Assembly (NCBI GenBank): GCA_021776655.1 | Contig: JAJFFK010000030.1 | Span: forward strand, 1 to 64,000 | DNA length: 64,000 nt | DNA from: Henriciella sp. | Lineage (GTDB): Bacteria > Pseudomonadota > Alphaproteobacteria > Caulobacterales > Hyphomonadaceae | Direction: 5' to 3' | Shown here: positions 32,961 through 41,870 of the stretch, piece by piece | How the letters are laid out: every line of letters begins with the position of its first letter | Position numbering within the stretch: the first letter of the stretch is position 1 | Made by a program: the position numbers and the translations under genes | The notes under the pieces: model-generated | What the model saw: only the letters and a program-made list of their open reading frames with translations | Database searches by the model: none | Told to the model about the DNA's origin: nothing

Positions 32961-35357
32961 CTACCTTCGTAACGAGCCACCCGTGGCTTTGACGACGGCC
33001 GCCACTATCTTGTCGGAAACCGCTTCGATATCCTTGTCGGTCAAGGCGTCGCCAATCGGTTGCATTGTGACTTCAATCGCGACCGATTTTTGCCCCGGCT
33101 CAATGCCTTGTCCTTGATAGACATCGAAGACATCAACCCGCGTGATCAGTTTCTTGTCAGCGCCGTGTGCGGCTATGGTGATCGCGTTTGCGGCGATATT
33201 GTCACTGACCACAAAGGCAAAATCGCGGTGGATGGGCGACAAGTCGATCTTCTGTAGCACCGGCTTGGTCTTGGTCGTTTTGGCGCGCATCAGAGGCAGG
33301 GCGTTGAGGTTAAGCTCGAAACCGTAGACCGGACCATCAACATCCAGCGCCTTTAGCACGCGTGGGTGCAGCGCGCCGAAATGGGCGATGGTCACTTTTG
33401 GCCCAAGCTTCAGACAGGCTGACTGTCCCGGATGCCAATGGGCTTGACGCGGTGCATCGATCTGAAAGCGCGTCGGCGGCTGGCCAAGCGCGGTCAAGAC
33501 TGCGAACAGGTCGGCCTTGGCGTGGTAGGGGTCATACGCGGCGGTGTTGCCTTGCCAGTGACGGGCCGCAACCGGGCGCACCAGCGCTGCAATGACTGTG
33601 CGCTGATCCTTTGGGCCGTCACCGCGATAGACCGGCCCGGCTTCAAACAGGCGCATGTCGCGCTCACCCTTATTGAAGCCTTTCTGGGCCGCAGCGGCGA
33701 GATTGGCGAGAATGCTGGGCCGCATCTGGTTTAGCTCGCTGGCCACCGGGTTGGCGATGGTCAGGGCAGGGTCGCCGCCGCCAAAGAGTTTAGCATCGGC
33801 ATGCGGCATGAAACTCCAGGTGACCGCTTCCTGGAAGCCGCGAGAGGCGAGGGTGCGCCGCGCCGTGCGGACGCGGTCTTGAATCGGTGTGGTGACGGCG
33901 CGCTTGCCGCTTTCCGGGGCTGGAAGCGAGGTTGTCGGCAGCGTGTCATAGCCTTCAAGCCGAGCGATTTCTTCAACAATATCGGCAGAATAGGCCATGT
34001 CGAAGCGCCAGCCTGGCACGGTGAGGAAGATGCTTTCGCCGGTATCTTCGATGCCGAAACCGAGCGATTTGAGGGTTTTCTTCATCGCAGCGGTCTTGAT
34101 GTCGAGCCCGGTCAGGCGCGTGACATCGCTTTTGGTGAAGACAACGCGGTCGGTTCGCTCCGGGGCTTCGCCGGCGATCTTGATCTTGGAGGCCGTGCCG
34201 CCGCCATAATCCAGGACCAGGCGCAGGGCCTGATTTATCCCATCGGCGCAGGATGACGGGTCAACTCCGCGCTCGAACCGGTAACGGGCATCGGACGTAA
34301 TCCCGGTTGTGCGACCTGTGCGGGCAGTGCGCAGTGGATCAAACCAGGCGCTTTCGATGAAAACATTCCGAGTCTCGGCGCTGACAGCGGTGGATGTGCC
34401 GCCCATCACGCCGCCGAGGCCAATCGCGCCACTGGCATCGGCGATCACGCACATGTCAGGCGTGATCTCGTAAGTTTTGCCGTCCAGCGCATCCAGCGTT
34501 TCAGCCGTACGGCCAAGCCGGGCGATGATCTTGCCGCGTAACTTGTCGGCGTCGTAAACATGCAAAGGCCGCGCGCGGTCGAGCGAGATATAGTTGGTGA
34601 TGTCGATCAGAAGTGATTTTGGTGCCAGTCCGACCGCGCGCAGGCGGGCCTGTAGCCAGTCCGGGGAGGGGCCATTTGTGACATCTTTGACCAAAGCGCC
34701 AGCAAAAACTGGGCAAGCATCCGGGGCTTCCAGTGAAATCTCAACCGGGCAGTCGAAGCTGCCACTGACTTTCTTGACCGGCTCGTCAATGAACCCGCCC
34801 GCACCTGCAGCGGCGAGATCACGAGCAATGCCTTGGACGCCAAGCCAGTCGGGACGATTTGGCGTGACTTCAAAGTCGATCACCGGATCATCAAGGCCGA
34901 GCGCTTCGGCGGCAGGCGTGCCGAGTTTCAGCGCCTCATCGAGGTCGGCAATGCCATCATGGTCATCGCCCGCTTCAAGCTCTTTGGTCGAGCACATCAT
35001 GCCGGAGCTTTCGACGCCGCGAATTTTGCGTGGTTTCTTGTCGAGCGAGAAATCCAGGCCCGGAATATACGCGCCGAGCGGGGCATAGATCGCGGTCATG
35101 CCTTTACGGGCATTCGGCGCGCCGCAGACGATCTGCTTGGTCCCGTCAACCGTATCGACCGTACAGACGCGCAGCTTGTCGGCGTCAGGATGTGGTTGGG
35201 CATCGGTAACTTTGCATACTGTAAAGGCGGCGAGACGTTCAGCCGGATTCTCGACATGCTCGACTTCCAGACCTGCTTTCAGCATCGCCGCGAGAATCTC
35301 GTCCAGCGATGCGGTGGTGGCAAGGTGGTCTTTGAGCCAGGAGAGAGGGAATTTCAT
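32961..35357 (-). CDS. pheT: Phenylalanine-tRNA ligase, beta subunit
   Basis: A 798-residue subunit of cytosolic PheRS. An N-terminal EMAP-type tRNA-binding domain follows the start (KVTDAQPHPDADKLRVCTVD around residues 48-67), then B3/4 editing and B5 domains and the C-terminal ferredoxin-like anticodon-binding domain ending in GGSLRR. The start at 35357 overlaps the pheS stop by one base (TAATG), so heterotetramer stoichiometry is coupled. Last gene of the translation cluster; copy B of the repeat follows. Confidence 0.96.
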   Translation of the reverse strand: MKFPLSWLKDHLATTASLDEILAAMLKAGLEVEHVENPAERLAAFTVCKVTDAQPHPDADKLRVCTVDTVDGTKQIVCGAPNARKGMTAIYAPLGAYIPGLDFSLDKKPRKIRGVESSGMMCSTKELEAGDDHDGIADLDEALKLGTPAAEALGLDDPVIDFEVTPNRPDWLGVQGIARDLAAAGAGGFIDEPVKKVSGSFDCPVEISLEAPDACPVFAGALVKDVTNGPSPDWLQARLRAVGLAPKSLLIDITNYISLDRARPLHVYDADKLRGKIIARLGRTAETLDALDGKTYEITPDMCVIADASGAIGLGGVMGGTSTAVSAETRNVFIESAWFDPLRTARTGRTTGITSDARYRFERGVDPSSCADGINQALRLVLDYGGGTASKIKIAGEAPERTDRVVFTKSDVTRLTGLDIKTAAMKKTLKSLGFGIEDTGESIFLTVPGWRFDMAYSADIVEEIARLEGYDTLPTTSLPAPESGKRAVTTPIQDRVRTARRTLASRGFQEAVTWSFMPHADAKLFGGGDPALTIANPVASELNQMRPSILANLAAAAQKGFNKGERDMRLFEAGPVYRGDGPKDQRTVIAALVRPVAARHWQGNTAAYDPYHAKADLFAVLTALGQPPTRFQIDAPRQAHWHPGQSACLKLGPKVTIAHFGALHPRVLKALDVDGPVYGFELNLNALPLMRAKTTKTKPVLQKIDLSPIHRDFAFVVSDNIAANAITIAAHGADKKLITRVDVFDVYQGQGIEPGQKSVAIEVTMQPIGDALTDKDIEAVSDKIVAAVVKATGGSLRR

Positions 35358-36430
35358 TAGCTCAAACCCCCACTGACACTTGGCGTTAGCCATGGCTTGA
35401 AGCCGTAATGACGGCTCCATTTGGCATCAGCTTCAAAATACGGCCGCAGGTCTGGCATGCCGTATTTCAGCATGGCCAGACGATCGACCCCCATGCCGAA
35501 GGCAAAACCCTGATAGTCGTCAGGATCAATGCCGCAATTGCGCAGCACATTCGGGTGGACCATGCCAGATCCCAATATTTCCATCCAGGCATCGCCCTCG
35601 CCGATTTCAATCGACTCGCCGACCTTGGTATATTTCACGTCCATTTCGGCGCTTGGCTCAGTAAACGGGAAGAAGTGCGGGCGAAAGCGCGCCTCGACAC
35701 TATCAACCTCGAAGAAGGCTTTGACGAAATCAATCAGGCAGCCCTTCAGGTGGCCCATATGGATATTCTTTTCGATCACCAGGCCTTCGACCTGATGGAA
35801 CATCGGCGTGTGGGTCGCGTCCCAGTCATTGCGATAGACCCGGCCCGGCGCGATGATCCGGATCGGCGGCTTTTGGCTCATCATCGTGCGGATCTGCACC
35901 GGAGACGTATGCGTGCGCAGGACTTTCGGCTTGTCGCCTTGCTGCGGGTGGAAGAAGAACGTGTCATGGGTCTCACGTGCCGGATGGCCTTCAGGGAAAT
36001 TCAGCGCGGTGAAATTGTGCCAATCGTCCTCAATGTCGGGGCCTTCAGCGACGGTGAAGCCCATATCGCCGAAAATCGCCGCAATCTCTTCGAAGACCTG
36101 CATCACCGGGTGTAGCGTCCCGGTCGGCTCTCGGCGCGGCGGCAGGGTCATGTCGAGCACGTCATTGGCCAGATCCGCCTCCAAGGCGGCGTCTTCAAGC
36201 ACGGTCTTGCGCGCCTCAACCGCTGCGGCGACGCGGGTTTTAAGAGCGTTGAGTTTCGGACCCATGTCCTGGCGCTCTTCGGCGCTCATCTGGCCCAGCG
36301 TTTTCATCAGGCCGGAAACGCGGCCTTTTTTGCCAAGTTCAGCAACCCGGACAGTATCGAGCGCGCTTAAGTCTGTGGCGGCTTCAATTGCGGCAAGCGC
36401 TTCGGATTCGATTGTCGTTGTCTCGGACAT
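35357..36430 (-). CDS. pheS: Phenylalanine-tRNA ligase, alpha subunit
   Basis: A 357-residue class II synthetase catalytic subunit that charges tRNAPhe. N-terminal coiled coil (about 1-90), then motif 2 near [13 protein letters not shown] and motif 3 [17 protein letters not shown] at about residues 309-325; the phenylalanine site is formed by residues around [14 protein letters not shown]. Length normal. It is 110 bases downstream of rplT with a long inverted repeat in between. Confidence 0.96.
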   Translation of the reverse strand: MSETTTIESEALAAIEAATDLSALDTVRVAELGKKGRVSGLMKTLGQMSAEERQDMGPKLNALKTRVAAAVEARKTVLEDAALEADLANDVLDMTLPPRREPTGTLHPVMQVFEEIAAIFGDMGFTVAEGPDIEDDWHNFTALNFPEGHPARETHDTFFFHPQQGDKPKVLRTHTSPVQIRTMMSQKPPIRIIAPGRVYRNDWDATHTPMFHQVEGLVIEKNIHMGHLKGCLIDFVKAFFEVDSVEARFRPHFFPFTEPSAEMDVKYTKVGESIEIGEGDAWMEILGSGMVHPNVLRNCGIDPDDYQGFAFGMGVDRLAMLKYGMPDLRPYFEADAKWSRHYGFKPWLTPSVSGGLS

Positions 36431-36439
36431 TTTTAAACT

Positions 36440-36524
36440 CCGCTCATCCCCGCGCAGGCGGGGACCTTATTGCACAGGTCCCGCTCCCTTTGCGCGAGGT
36501 CCCCGCCTGCGCGGAGATGAGCGG
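36440..36524. repeat. 28-base inverted repeat between rplT and pheS
   Basis: Positions 36440-36467 and 36497-36524 are inverse complements at 27 of 28 positions with a 29-base spacer. Each arm holds the CCCCGC(CTG)CGCGG-type core. A related short palindrome is at 55-68. This kind of GC-rich dispersed repeat is common in alphaproteobacterial intergenic DNA. It may act as a partial terminator or processing signal between the ribosomal protein and synthetase genes. Confidence 0.85.
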
Positions 36525-36539
36525 GTTGTAAGTCGCGCT

Positions 36540-36902
36540 TTACGCCAGTGCAGCTTTGGCTTTCTCTACCAAGGCACCAAAGGCTTCAGGTTCGCGGATC
36601 GCCAGATCAGCCATAACCTTGCGATCAACTTCGATCCCGGCCTTGGTCAGGCCGCCAATGAAGCGCGAATAGGTCAACTGATCATCATGGCTGCGGACAG
36701 CTGCATTGATGCGTTGGATCCACAGGCTGCGAAAGCTGCGCTTTTTGACCTTGCGGCCAACATAGGCGTACTGGCCAGCCTTGAAGACGGCCGCATGCGC
36801 TGTGCGGTAGGTGGTTGAGCGACGGCCGCGAAAGCCTTTTGCCGCTTTGATGATTTTCTTGTGGCGTGCATGTGCAGGCACTTTGTTACGTGAACGGGCC
36901 AT
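36540..36902 (-). CDS. rplT: 50S ribosomal protein L20
   Basis: A 120-residue primary 23S rRNA-binding protein starting [20 protein letters not shown], with the [14 protein letters not shown] and [10 protein letters not shown] segments characteristic of L20. Length normal. It follows rpmI by 43 bases. In some bacteria L20 represses its own operon by binding leader RNA; I see no clear structure here to claim that. Confidence 0.97.
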   Translation of the reverse strand: MARSRNKVPAHARHKKIIKAAKGFRGRRSTTYRTAHAAVFKAGQYAYVGRKVKKRSFRSLWIQRINAAVRSHDDQLTYSRFIGGLTKAGIEVDRKVMADLAIREPEAFGALVEKAKAALA

Positions 36903-36945
36903 ATCGAGGCTCCTTACTGTGTAGTCGGTTTAGATCAGGGTCGCG

Positions 36946-37149
36946 TTAAAGTCCGTTAGGCAGGAGCTTTTTCATGATGCGCTTATGGTCAGCACTCGCG
37001 CCAACAACAGTTCCGCGGTTTTGACGGATATATTTGCTGTTATGACTCATCAGGCGGTGACGTTTACCAACGACACCATGCTTGAGCTTACCGGTGGCCG
37101 TGATCTTAAACCGCTTGGCAGCGGCCTTCTTGGTCTTCATCTTCGGCAT
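36946..37149 (-). CDS. rpmI: 50S ribosomal protein L35
   Basis: A 67-residue basic protein with the L35 pattern MPKMKTKKAAAKRFKITATG, KHGVVGKRHRLM and the C-terminal RIMKKLLP. It is co-transcribed with rplT. A good AGGAGA site precedes the ATG, and a 7-base perfect hairpin lies immediately before that site. Confidence 0.97.
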   Translation of the reverse strand: MPKMKTKKAAAKRFKITATGKLKHGVVGKRHRLMSHNSKYIRQNRGTVVGASADHKRIMKKLLPNGL

Positions 37150-37163
37150 TTCGATCTCCTATG

Positions 37164-37179
37164 GTCTTGTAAACAAGAC
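37164..37179 (-). promoter_or_regulatory. Hairpin adjoining the rpmI ribosome-binding site
   Basis: GTCTTGT-TT-ACAAGAC is a perfect 7-base palindrome (37164-37179) ending a few bases before the AGGAGA of rpmI. The position suggests a translational control element or a DNA operator; nothing else identifies it. Confidence 0.45.
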
Positions 37180-37302
37180 ATATTCTAGTCGTTTAGAGCA
37201 CTTAAGGCATGCCGTTGTCGGCCCAAGCGCTGCGGGAAGCGGGGTTATGGCTGAAAGCCGGGGTGGAATCAAGCAGATGATTCGGTCGCCAGAAGCTAGC
37301 GC

Positions 37303-37665
37303 TCAATCTTCCTTTTTAAGCATAGTCTCCAGATCTGCCGCCGAAATATCCAAGTCCATTTCCTGTGACATGCATATTGCCGCAGCGCGCACGCCAATAT
37401 TGAAAGCCTCATTCTCCTTTGGAGCAGCGAGTCTGCCGATTAAGGGAAGAAACGAAAACGGGGACATTTCCGATACTGCCTTTTTGCGCGTACAGTCACA
37501 GGCAGCGTCAAGCTGCGCGAAAGATGCAGTCGAGCTTGATTGCGACTCCAAGCAGCTTTGTTTGATTGTCCGGCTGTAATTTTGATAATTGAAGAAGGTC
37601 CACGCGGCGATCAAAGCAATAAAGATCGCCGGACCTATCCAATTGCTCGATTTCTTGTTTTCCAA
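37303..37665 (-). CDS. Membrane-anchored 120-residue protein inserted between infC and rpmI
   Basis: Unrecognised. An N-terminal helix (about residues 9-26, WIGPAIFIALIAAWTFFNY) anchors a soluble domain with three cysteines in LDAACDC and CMSQ positions (C38 region, C55, C57, C98), giving a C-x-C pair and a further cysteine. Ends with the acidic LETMLKKED. It is 28 bases after the infC stop and clearly in its transcript, splitting the otherwise conserved infC-rpmI-rplT order. It could be exported to the periplasm, with disulfides there. Lower GC than its neighbours hints at recent arrival. Confidence 0.65.
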   Translation of the reverse strand: MENKKSSNWIGPAIFIALIAAWTFFNYQNYSRTIKQSCLESQSSSTASFAQLDAACDCTRKKAVSEMSPFSFLPLIGRLAAPKENEAFNIGVRAAAICMSQEMDLDISAADLETMLKKED

Positions 37666-37693
37666 CCCTAGCCTCCAAGCTGTCAGGCGATGC

Positions 37694-38239
37694 CTATTTC
37701 ACCGGGGCCATGACCATTGTCATCTGGCGGCCTTCGAGCTTTGGTTCGAGCTCGATCTTCATCATTTCAGCGAAGTCGGTTTTGACTCTTTCGAGCAGTT
37801 CCATGCCGAGATGCTGGTGCGCCATTTCACGGCCACGGAAGCGTAGCGTGATTTTGACTTTATCGCCCTGCTCAAAAAACTGAGTGATTTTTTTCGATTT
37901 CACTTCATAGTCATGGATATCAATGTTCGGACGGAACTTGATTTCCTTCAATTCCGAGGTTCTTTGCTTCTTGCGCGCCGCCGCTTTTTTCTTCTGGGCT
38001 TCGAAGCGGAGCTTGCCATAGTCAACAATCTTGCAGGTCGGAACGTCCTGATTAGGCGACACTTCAACCAAGTCCATTCCGGCTTCGGAGGCGGCGTCTA
38101 GTGCAGCGTCTATTGGCACTTCGCCCTGCTTTTCGCCGTGTTCGTCAATCAATAGGACGCGATCGGCCTGGATATCCCGGTTGATGCGTGGCCCGGTGGG
38201 TTTGGAACGTTCCGGGCGCGTGTGTGGTCTGCGAGCTAT
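37694..38239 (-). CDS. infC: Translation initiation factor IF-3
   Basis: A 181-residue factor that binds the 30S subunit, prevents premature 50S joining and proofreads start codons. N-domain [23 protein letters not shown] and the C-domain with [16 protein letters not shown] are plain. No ATG, GTG or TTG lies at the right place: the family start ([12 protein letters not shown]) is preceded in frame by ATA at 38237-38239, with GGAG seven bases upstream. IF-3 from other bacteria starts at AUU, AUA or AUC and represses its own translation because it rejects non-canonical starts. A GTG at 38272 would add 11 unrelated residues and is the alternative. Confidence 0.9.
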   Translation of the reverse strand: MARRPHTRPERSKPTGPRINRDIQADRVLLIDEHGEKQGEVPIDAALDAASEAGMDLVEVSPNQDVPTCKIVDYGKLRFEAQKKKAAARKKQRTSELKEIKFRPNIDIHDYEVKSKKITQFFEQGDKVKITLRFRGREMAHQHLGMELLERVKTDFAEMMKIELEPKLEGRQMTMVMAPVK

Positions 38240-38325
38240 GGCTAATCTCCATGGTTGCCAATTGTGATGCACTGAATATGCGCTTGTTTGGCCTTGTTTT
38301 CAAGCAAAGCCCTTGGGTCAAGACC

Positions 38326-39498
38326 CTAGATGTTTAAGAGGCGCGCATACACTGCAAGTGTCGAGGTTTGAAGCTGTTTTTTGCTGAAGCGCTGCCGCAC
38401 GTGAATTTGACCGGCATTTCCCATTGCGGTTCGGGCGCTCTGCGGCAAGTTGACCAGGGTGCGGATACAGGCGGTTAAAGACGGGGCAGAGCCTGGGTCG
38501 GCGCGGGTTCCGGTCTGACCCTCAATCACAATCTCGCGCTGGCCGCCATGGTCAGCAACGATGACAGGTTTCGCCATGGCCGAGGCTTCTGCGGCAACCC
38601 GTCCAAACGCCTCGGGCCGGGTTGAGGGTGCCAGGATGATGTCGGCAAGCGCGCAGGCGGCTGGCATGTCACTGCAATGGCCAACAATTGAGACAACCCC
38701 GCCTAACCCGTTGGTGATAATTGAATTTTCCAGCTCAGCGACATATTTGGCCCGGCCTTGCGCATCGCCGGCAAGGATCAGGCGCAGGCCCACTCGCTCT
38801 TCTCCGCTTAAAGCGGCGAGCGCATCAATCGCGAGGTGTTGGCCTTTCCAGCTGGTCAGCCGGCCCGGTAAAAGCAGCGTCAAGCGGCCATCGGACGGGT
38901 CAATCTCCCAGGCCTGGCGCAGGCGATCTATGCGCTCTGCGGCAACACGGGCGGGATCAAACAGATCAAAATCGACACCTCTGGGAATGGTCACCACTGT
39001 GTCTGGATCAGTGCCATGAACCCCAATGATATGGGCGGCGGTCCAGTCTGAGTTGGCGATGACCAGATCGCCTTTTGCCATCACTGAATTATACCGGCGC
39101 TTGGGGCCGCTGACGCCGCTATAGGCGCCGTGATAGGTTGTCACAAAAGGGGTTTGGGTCTGCTGGGTCGCGCGGTAAGCGCTCCAGGCTGGGGCGCGGG
39201 AACGGGCATGGACGAGATCAATGCTCTGCGTAGCGATCAGCTTGGCCATCGCCTCGGCATTGGCGCGGATGCGGAGCGGGTTCTTGCTGGCCACTTTCAT
39301 CGTGATCAGTTCGCCGCCCGCATTGGCGAGCTGTCTTTCCAGCCGCCCGCCCTGGCTGATGACCAGCGCGCGGCCACCGGCATTGGTAATCGCTTCGGCC
39401 ATTTCAACTGTTGTGCGCTCAGCGCCACCAGCGGCAAGATCAGGAATGATCTGCAATAGGGTTTTACCCATCAGGTTGGGCCAGGGGTGATGTGCCAT
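38326..39498 (-). CDS. Family 4 glycosyltransferase
   Basis: A 390-residue GT-B enzyme. It opens after the start with TLLQIIPDLAAGGAERTTVEMA, the standard N-terminal GT4 signature. The C-domain has the VPIPRG/GRLTSWKGQHLAIDALA region and the nucleotide-sugar site STRPEAFGRVAAEASAMAKPVI (EAFG and the acidic E). The likely donor is UDP- or GDP-sugar, acceptor unknown. I chose the ATG at 39498, preceded by AAGGA; an ATG at 39471 is possible but has no such site. Single gene upstream of infC. Confidence 0.85.
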   Translation of the reverse strand: MAHHPWPNLMGKTLLQIIPDLAAGGAERTTVEMAEAITNAGGRALVISQGGRLERQLANAGGELITMKVASKNPLRIRANAEAMAKLIATQSIDLVHARSRAPAWSAYRATQQTQTPFVTTYHGAYSGVSGPKRRYNSVMAKGDLVIANSDWTAAHIIGVHGTDPDTVVTIPRGVDFDLFDPARVAAERIDRLRQAWEIDPSDGRLTLLLPGRLTSWKGQHLAIDALAALSGEERVGLRLILAGDAQGRAKYVAELENSIITNGLGGVVSIVGHCSDMPAACALADIILAPSTRPEAFGRVAAEASAMAKPVIVADHGGQREIVIEGQTGTRADPGSAPSLTACIRTLVNLPQSARTAMGNAGQIHVRQRFSKKQLQTSTLAVYARLLNI

Positions 39499-39593
39499 GT
39501 TTTCCTTGCATGCAAGCGCGCGTGATTGCAGTAGGATAGGTGTATCCCAAATGTAGGATCATTGCGCGGTCTTTTGCGCAGATGGAGCGCTCG

Positions 39594-40355
39594 GTGACAG
39601 ATGATCTGAAAACGCCGCACGGTCGCCGCCTCGCATATAGATATTCGCCGCCAAAAGCCGGGCCAACTTTCATCTGGCTGTCAGGCTTCAAATCAGACAT
39701 GAGCGGAACCAAGGTCATGGCTTTGGAAACCTGGGCGCAACAGGCCGGGTATGGATTTCTGGCCTTCGACTATTGTGGGCACGGCCTGTCGGGTGGGGCG
39801 TTTGAGGACGCCACCATCACCACATGGCGAGACGATACGCTGGATATGATCGCGGCCCTGACAGACGGCCCACTGGTGCTGGTCGGGTCGAGCATGGGCG
39901 GTTGGATGGCGCTGTTGGCCGCCGCAGCTTTAGGGCGCCGTGTGCAGGCACTTGTCCTGATCGCGCCCGCCGCCGATTTTACCGAGAAGCTGATATGGCC
40001 GGAACTTGAGACCGCAGCGCAAACTGAAATCATGCAAAAAGGTATGACGCTCCGCCCGTCGGACTATGGCGATCCCTATCCGATAACCCGCGCCCTGATT
40101 GAAGATGGCCGCACCTGGCAGATCATGGCTGCGCCGATCGAGTTCTCCGGTCCTGTGCGCATTTTGCAAGGCGGCCAAGACCGCGATGTGCCATGGCAAC
40201 ACGCATTTGGGTTGGTCGAGCTGCTGACCAGCGACGACGTGGTGTTCACGCTGATCAAGGATGGTGACCACCGTTTGTCACGTGAGCCGGACATTGAGCG
40301 CTTGCTGGCGACGTGCGGCGAGATCGGGTCTGCCTTGTCACCTGGTGGTATCTGA
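39594..40355 (+). CDS. Alpha/beta hydrolase
   Basis: A 253-residue serine hydrolase. The nucleophile elbow is GSSMGGWM (GxSxG), preceded by the oxyanion region LSGFKSDMSGTK; the acid and histidine lie in ILQGGQDRDVP and DGDHRLS. It resembles the BAAT/dienelactone or esterase-like group; the substrate is unknown. The GTG at 39594 has GGAG six bases upstream and is preferred; ATG at 39582 is the alternative. Confidence 0.8.
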   Translation: MTDDLKTPHGRRLAYRYSPPKAGPTFIWLSGFKSDMSGTKVMALETWAQQAGYGFLAFDYCGHGLSGGAFEDATITTWRDDTLDMIAALTDGPLVLVGSSMGGWMALLAAAALGRRVQALVLIAPAADFTEKLIWPELETAAQTEIMQKGMTLRPSDYGDPYPITRALIEDGRTWQIMAAPIEFSGPVRILQGGQDRDVPWQHAFGLVELLTSDDVVFTLIKDGDHRLSREPDIERLLATCGEIGSALSPGGI

Positions 40356-40398
40356 TGCAGATATGCAGGTAGAGCCCGTCCGATTTTAGGAGCCTATC

Positions 40399-41829
40399 AT
40401 GCGCATTCCAACCTCTTTCCTTGCCGTTTTAGCCTTTTCTGCTTGCGCACACGCACAAGCCCCAACCGGGACAGACGCGGTGCTGCAATCGGTCGATGAT
40501 CGCTATGAGATGACGGCGGGTATTGCACAAAACCTGTGGGATTGGGCCGAGCTTGGGTATCAGGAAAATCGCTCATCGCAATTGTTGCAGTCCACGTTGG
40601 CGACGGAAGGTTTCACTGTAGAAGCTGGCGTGGCGGGCATTCCAACTGCGTTTGTTGCAAGCTGGGGCAGCGGCGGGCCGGTGATTGCGGTTCTGGCGGA
40701 ATTTGATGCACTGCCGGGGATTACTCAAGACGCCACGGCGTTGCGCTCTGTCGTTTCGGACAAACATGCCGGGCATGCGTGCGGGCATAATCTGTTTGGG
40801 GCCGGGTCGGTGACGGCGGCGCTGGAAATCCGCAAATGGCTGGAAGAAACAGGGACACCGGGGACGATTCGTCTGTACGGCACACCGGCTGAAGAGGGCG
40901 GCAGCGGCAAGGTCTATATGGTTCGCGCCGGCCTGTTTGATGATGTTGATATCGCTCTGCACTGGCATGCAAGCGATGCAAACTCGGCTGCGGCGCGGAC
41001 TTCACTGGCCAATCGCTCAGCCAAGTTTCGCTTTCACGGTGTCTCAGCACATGCGGCTGGCGCGCCAGAGCGCGGACGGTCTGCGCTTGACGGGGTTGAG
41101 GCGTTCAACATGATGATCAATCTGATGCGTGAACATGTGCCACAGGATGCGCGCATCCATTACGTCATCACGTCGGGCGGTATCGCGCCAAATGTTGTGC
41201 CGGATTTTGCTGAGGTTTTCTACTATGTTCGCCATCCTGATGCCGATGGGGTTGAGGAGATTTGGGCCCGGGTTGAAGACGCGGCGCGCGGCGCTGCAAT
41301 GGGCACAGGCACCAGCGTCGACTGGGAAGTTATTCACGGCAATAACCCGCTACTGGTCAACGAGACATTGGCGAAGATGATGGATGCAAAGCTCCGCATT
41401 GTTGGCGGGGTTGAGTATAGCGCCGTCGAGCAGACGTTTGCCGACACCCTGTACCAGAGCTTCGCCAAGCCGCGCCTTGCCTTGGGCAGTGAGCGCGACG
41501 TGCAGCCATATTCGGTCTATCTCGGCTATGGCTCAACCGATGTGGGCGACGTGTCCTTCGCTGTCCCGACAGTAGGATTGCGAACAGCAACATGGGTCCC
41601 GGGAACCGCGGCGCATACTTGGCAAGCGGTGGCCGCCAGTGGCACGACGATTGGCTATAAGGGAGCAAATAATGCCGCCAAAGCCCTGACCCTCGCGGCG
41701 ATTGAGCTGTACCAGAACAAGGATTTGCGCGTTGCAGCGCAGGCTGAATTCGAGGCAGCGCGCGGTGATAACTATGCGTATCGCTCACTACTTGGCGACC
41801 GACAACCGCCGCTGGATTATCGCAAATAG
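40399..41829 (+). CDS. Exported M20 metallopeptidase / amidohydrolase (AbgB-like)
   Basis: A 476-residue zinc hydrolase with a signal peptide (MRIPTSFLAVLAFSACAHAQ, cleaved near residue 20; the Ser-Ala-Cys sequence leaves a lipoprotein possible). Zinc-binding features are HACGHNLFGA, the PAEEGGSGK metal/base pair and LHWHAS; the dimerisation domain (VSAHAAGAPERG region) is inserted. The family removes acyl or aminobenzoyl groups from amino acids. The following amidase, 41 bases away, suggests a shared job in amide or peptide scavenging, though their compartments differ. Confidence 0.85.
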   Translation: MRIPTSFLAVLAFSACAHAQAPTGTDAVLQSVDDRYEMTAGIAQNLWDWAELGYQENRSSQLLQSTLATEGFTVEAGVAGIPTAFVASWGSGGPVIAVLAEFDALPGITQDATALRSVVSDKHAGHACGHNLFGAGSVTAALEIRKWLEETGTPGTIRLYGTPAEEGGSGKVYMVRAGLFDDVDIALHWHASDANSAAARTSLANRSAKFRFHGVSAHAAGAPERGRSALDGVEAFNMMINLMREHVPQDARIHYVITSGGIAPNVVPDFAEVFYYVRHPDADGVEEIWARVEDAARGAAMGTGTSVDWEVIHGNNPLLVNETLAKMMDAKLRIVGGVEYSAVEQTFADTLYQSFAKPRLALGSERDVQPYSVYLGYGSTDVGDVSFAVPTVGLRTATWVPGTAAHTWQAVAASGTTIGYKGANNAAKALTLAAIELYQNKDLRVAAQAEFEAARGDNYAYRSLLGDRQPPLDYRK

Positions 41830-41870
41830 AGCTTGGATTGTGGCGAGATCAGCATCAGGAGGGCCAAGCG

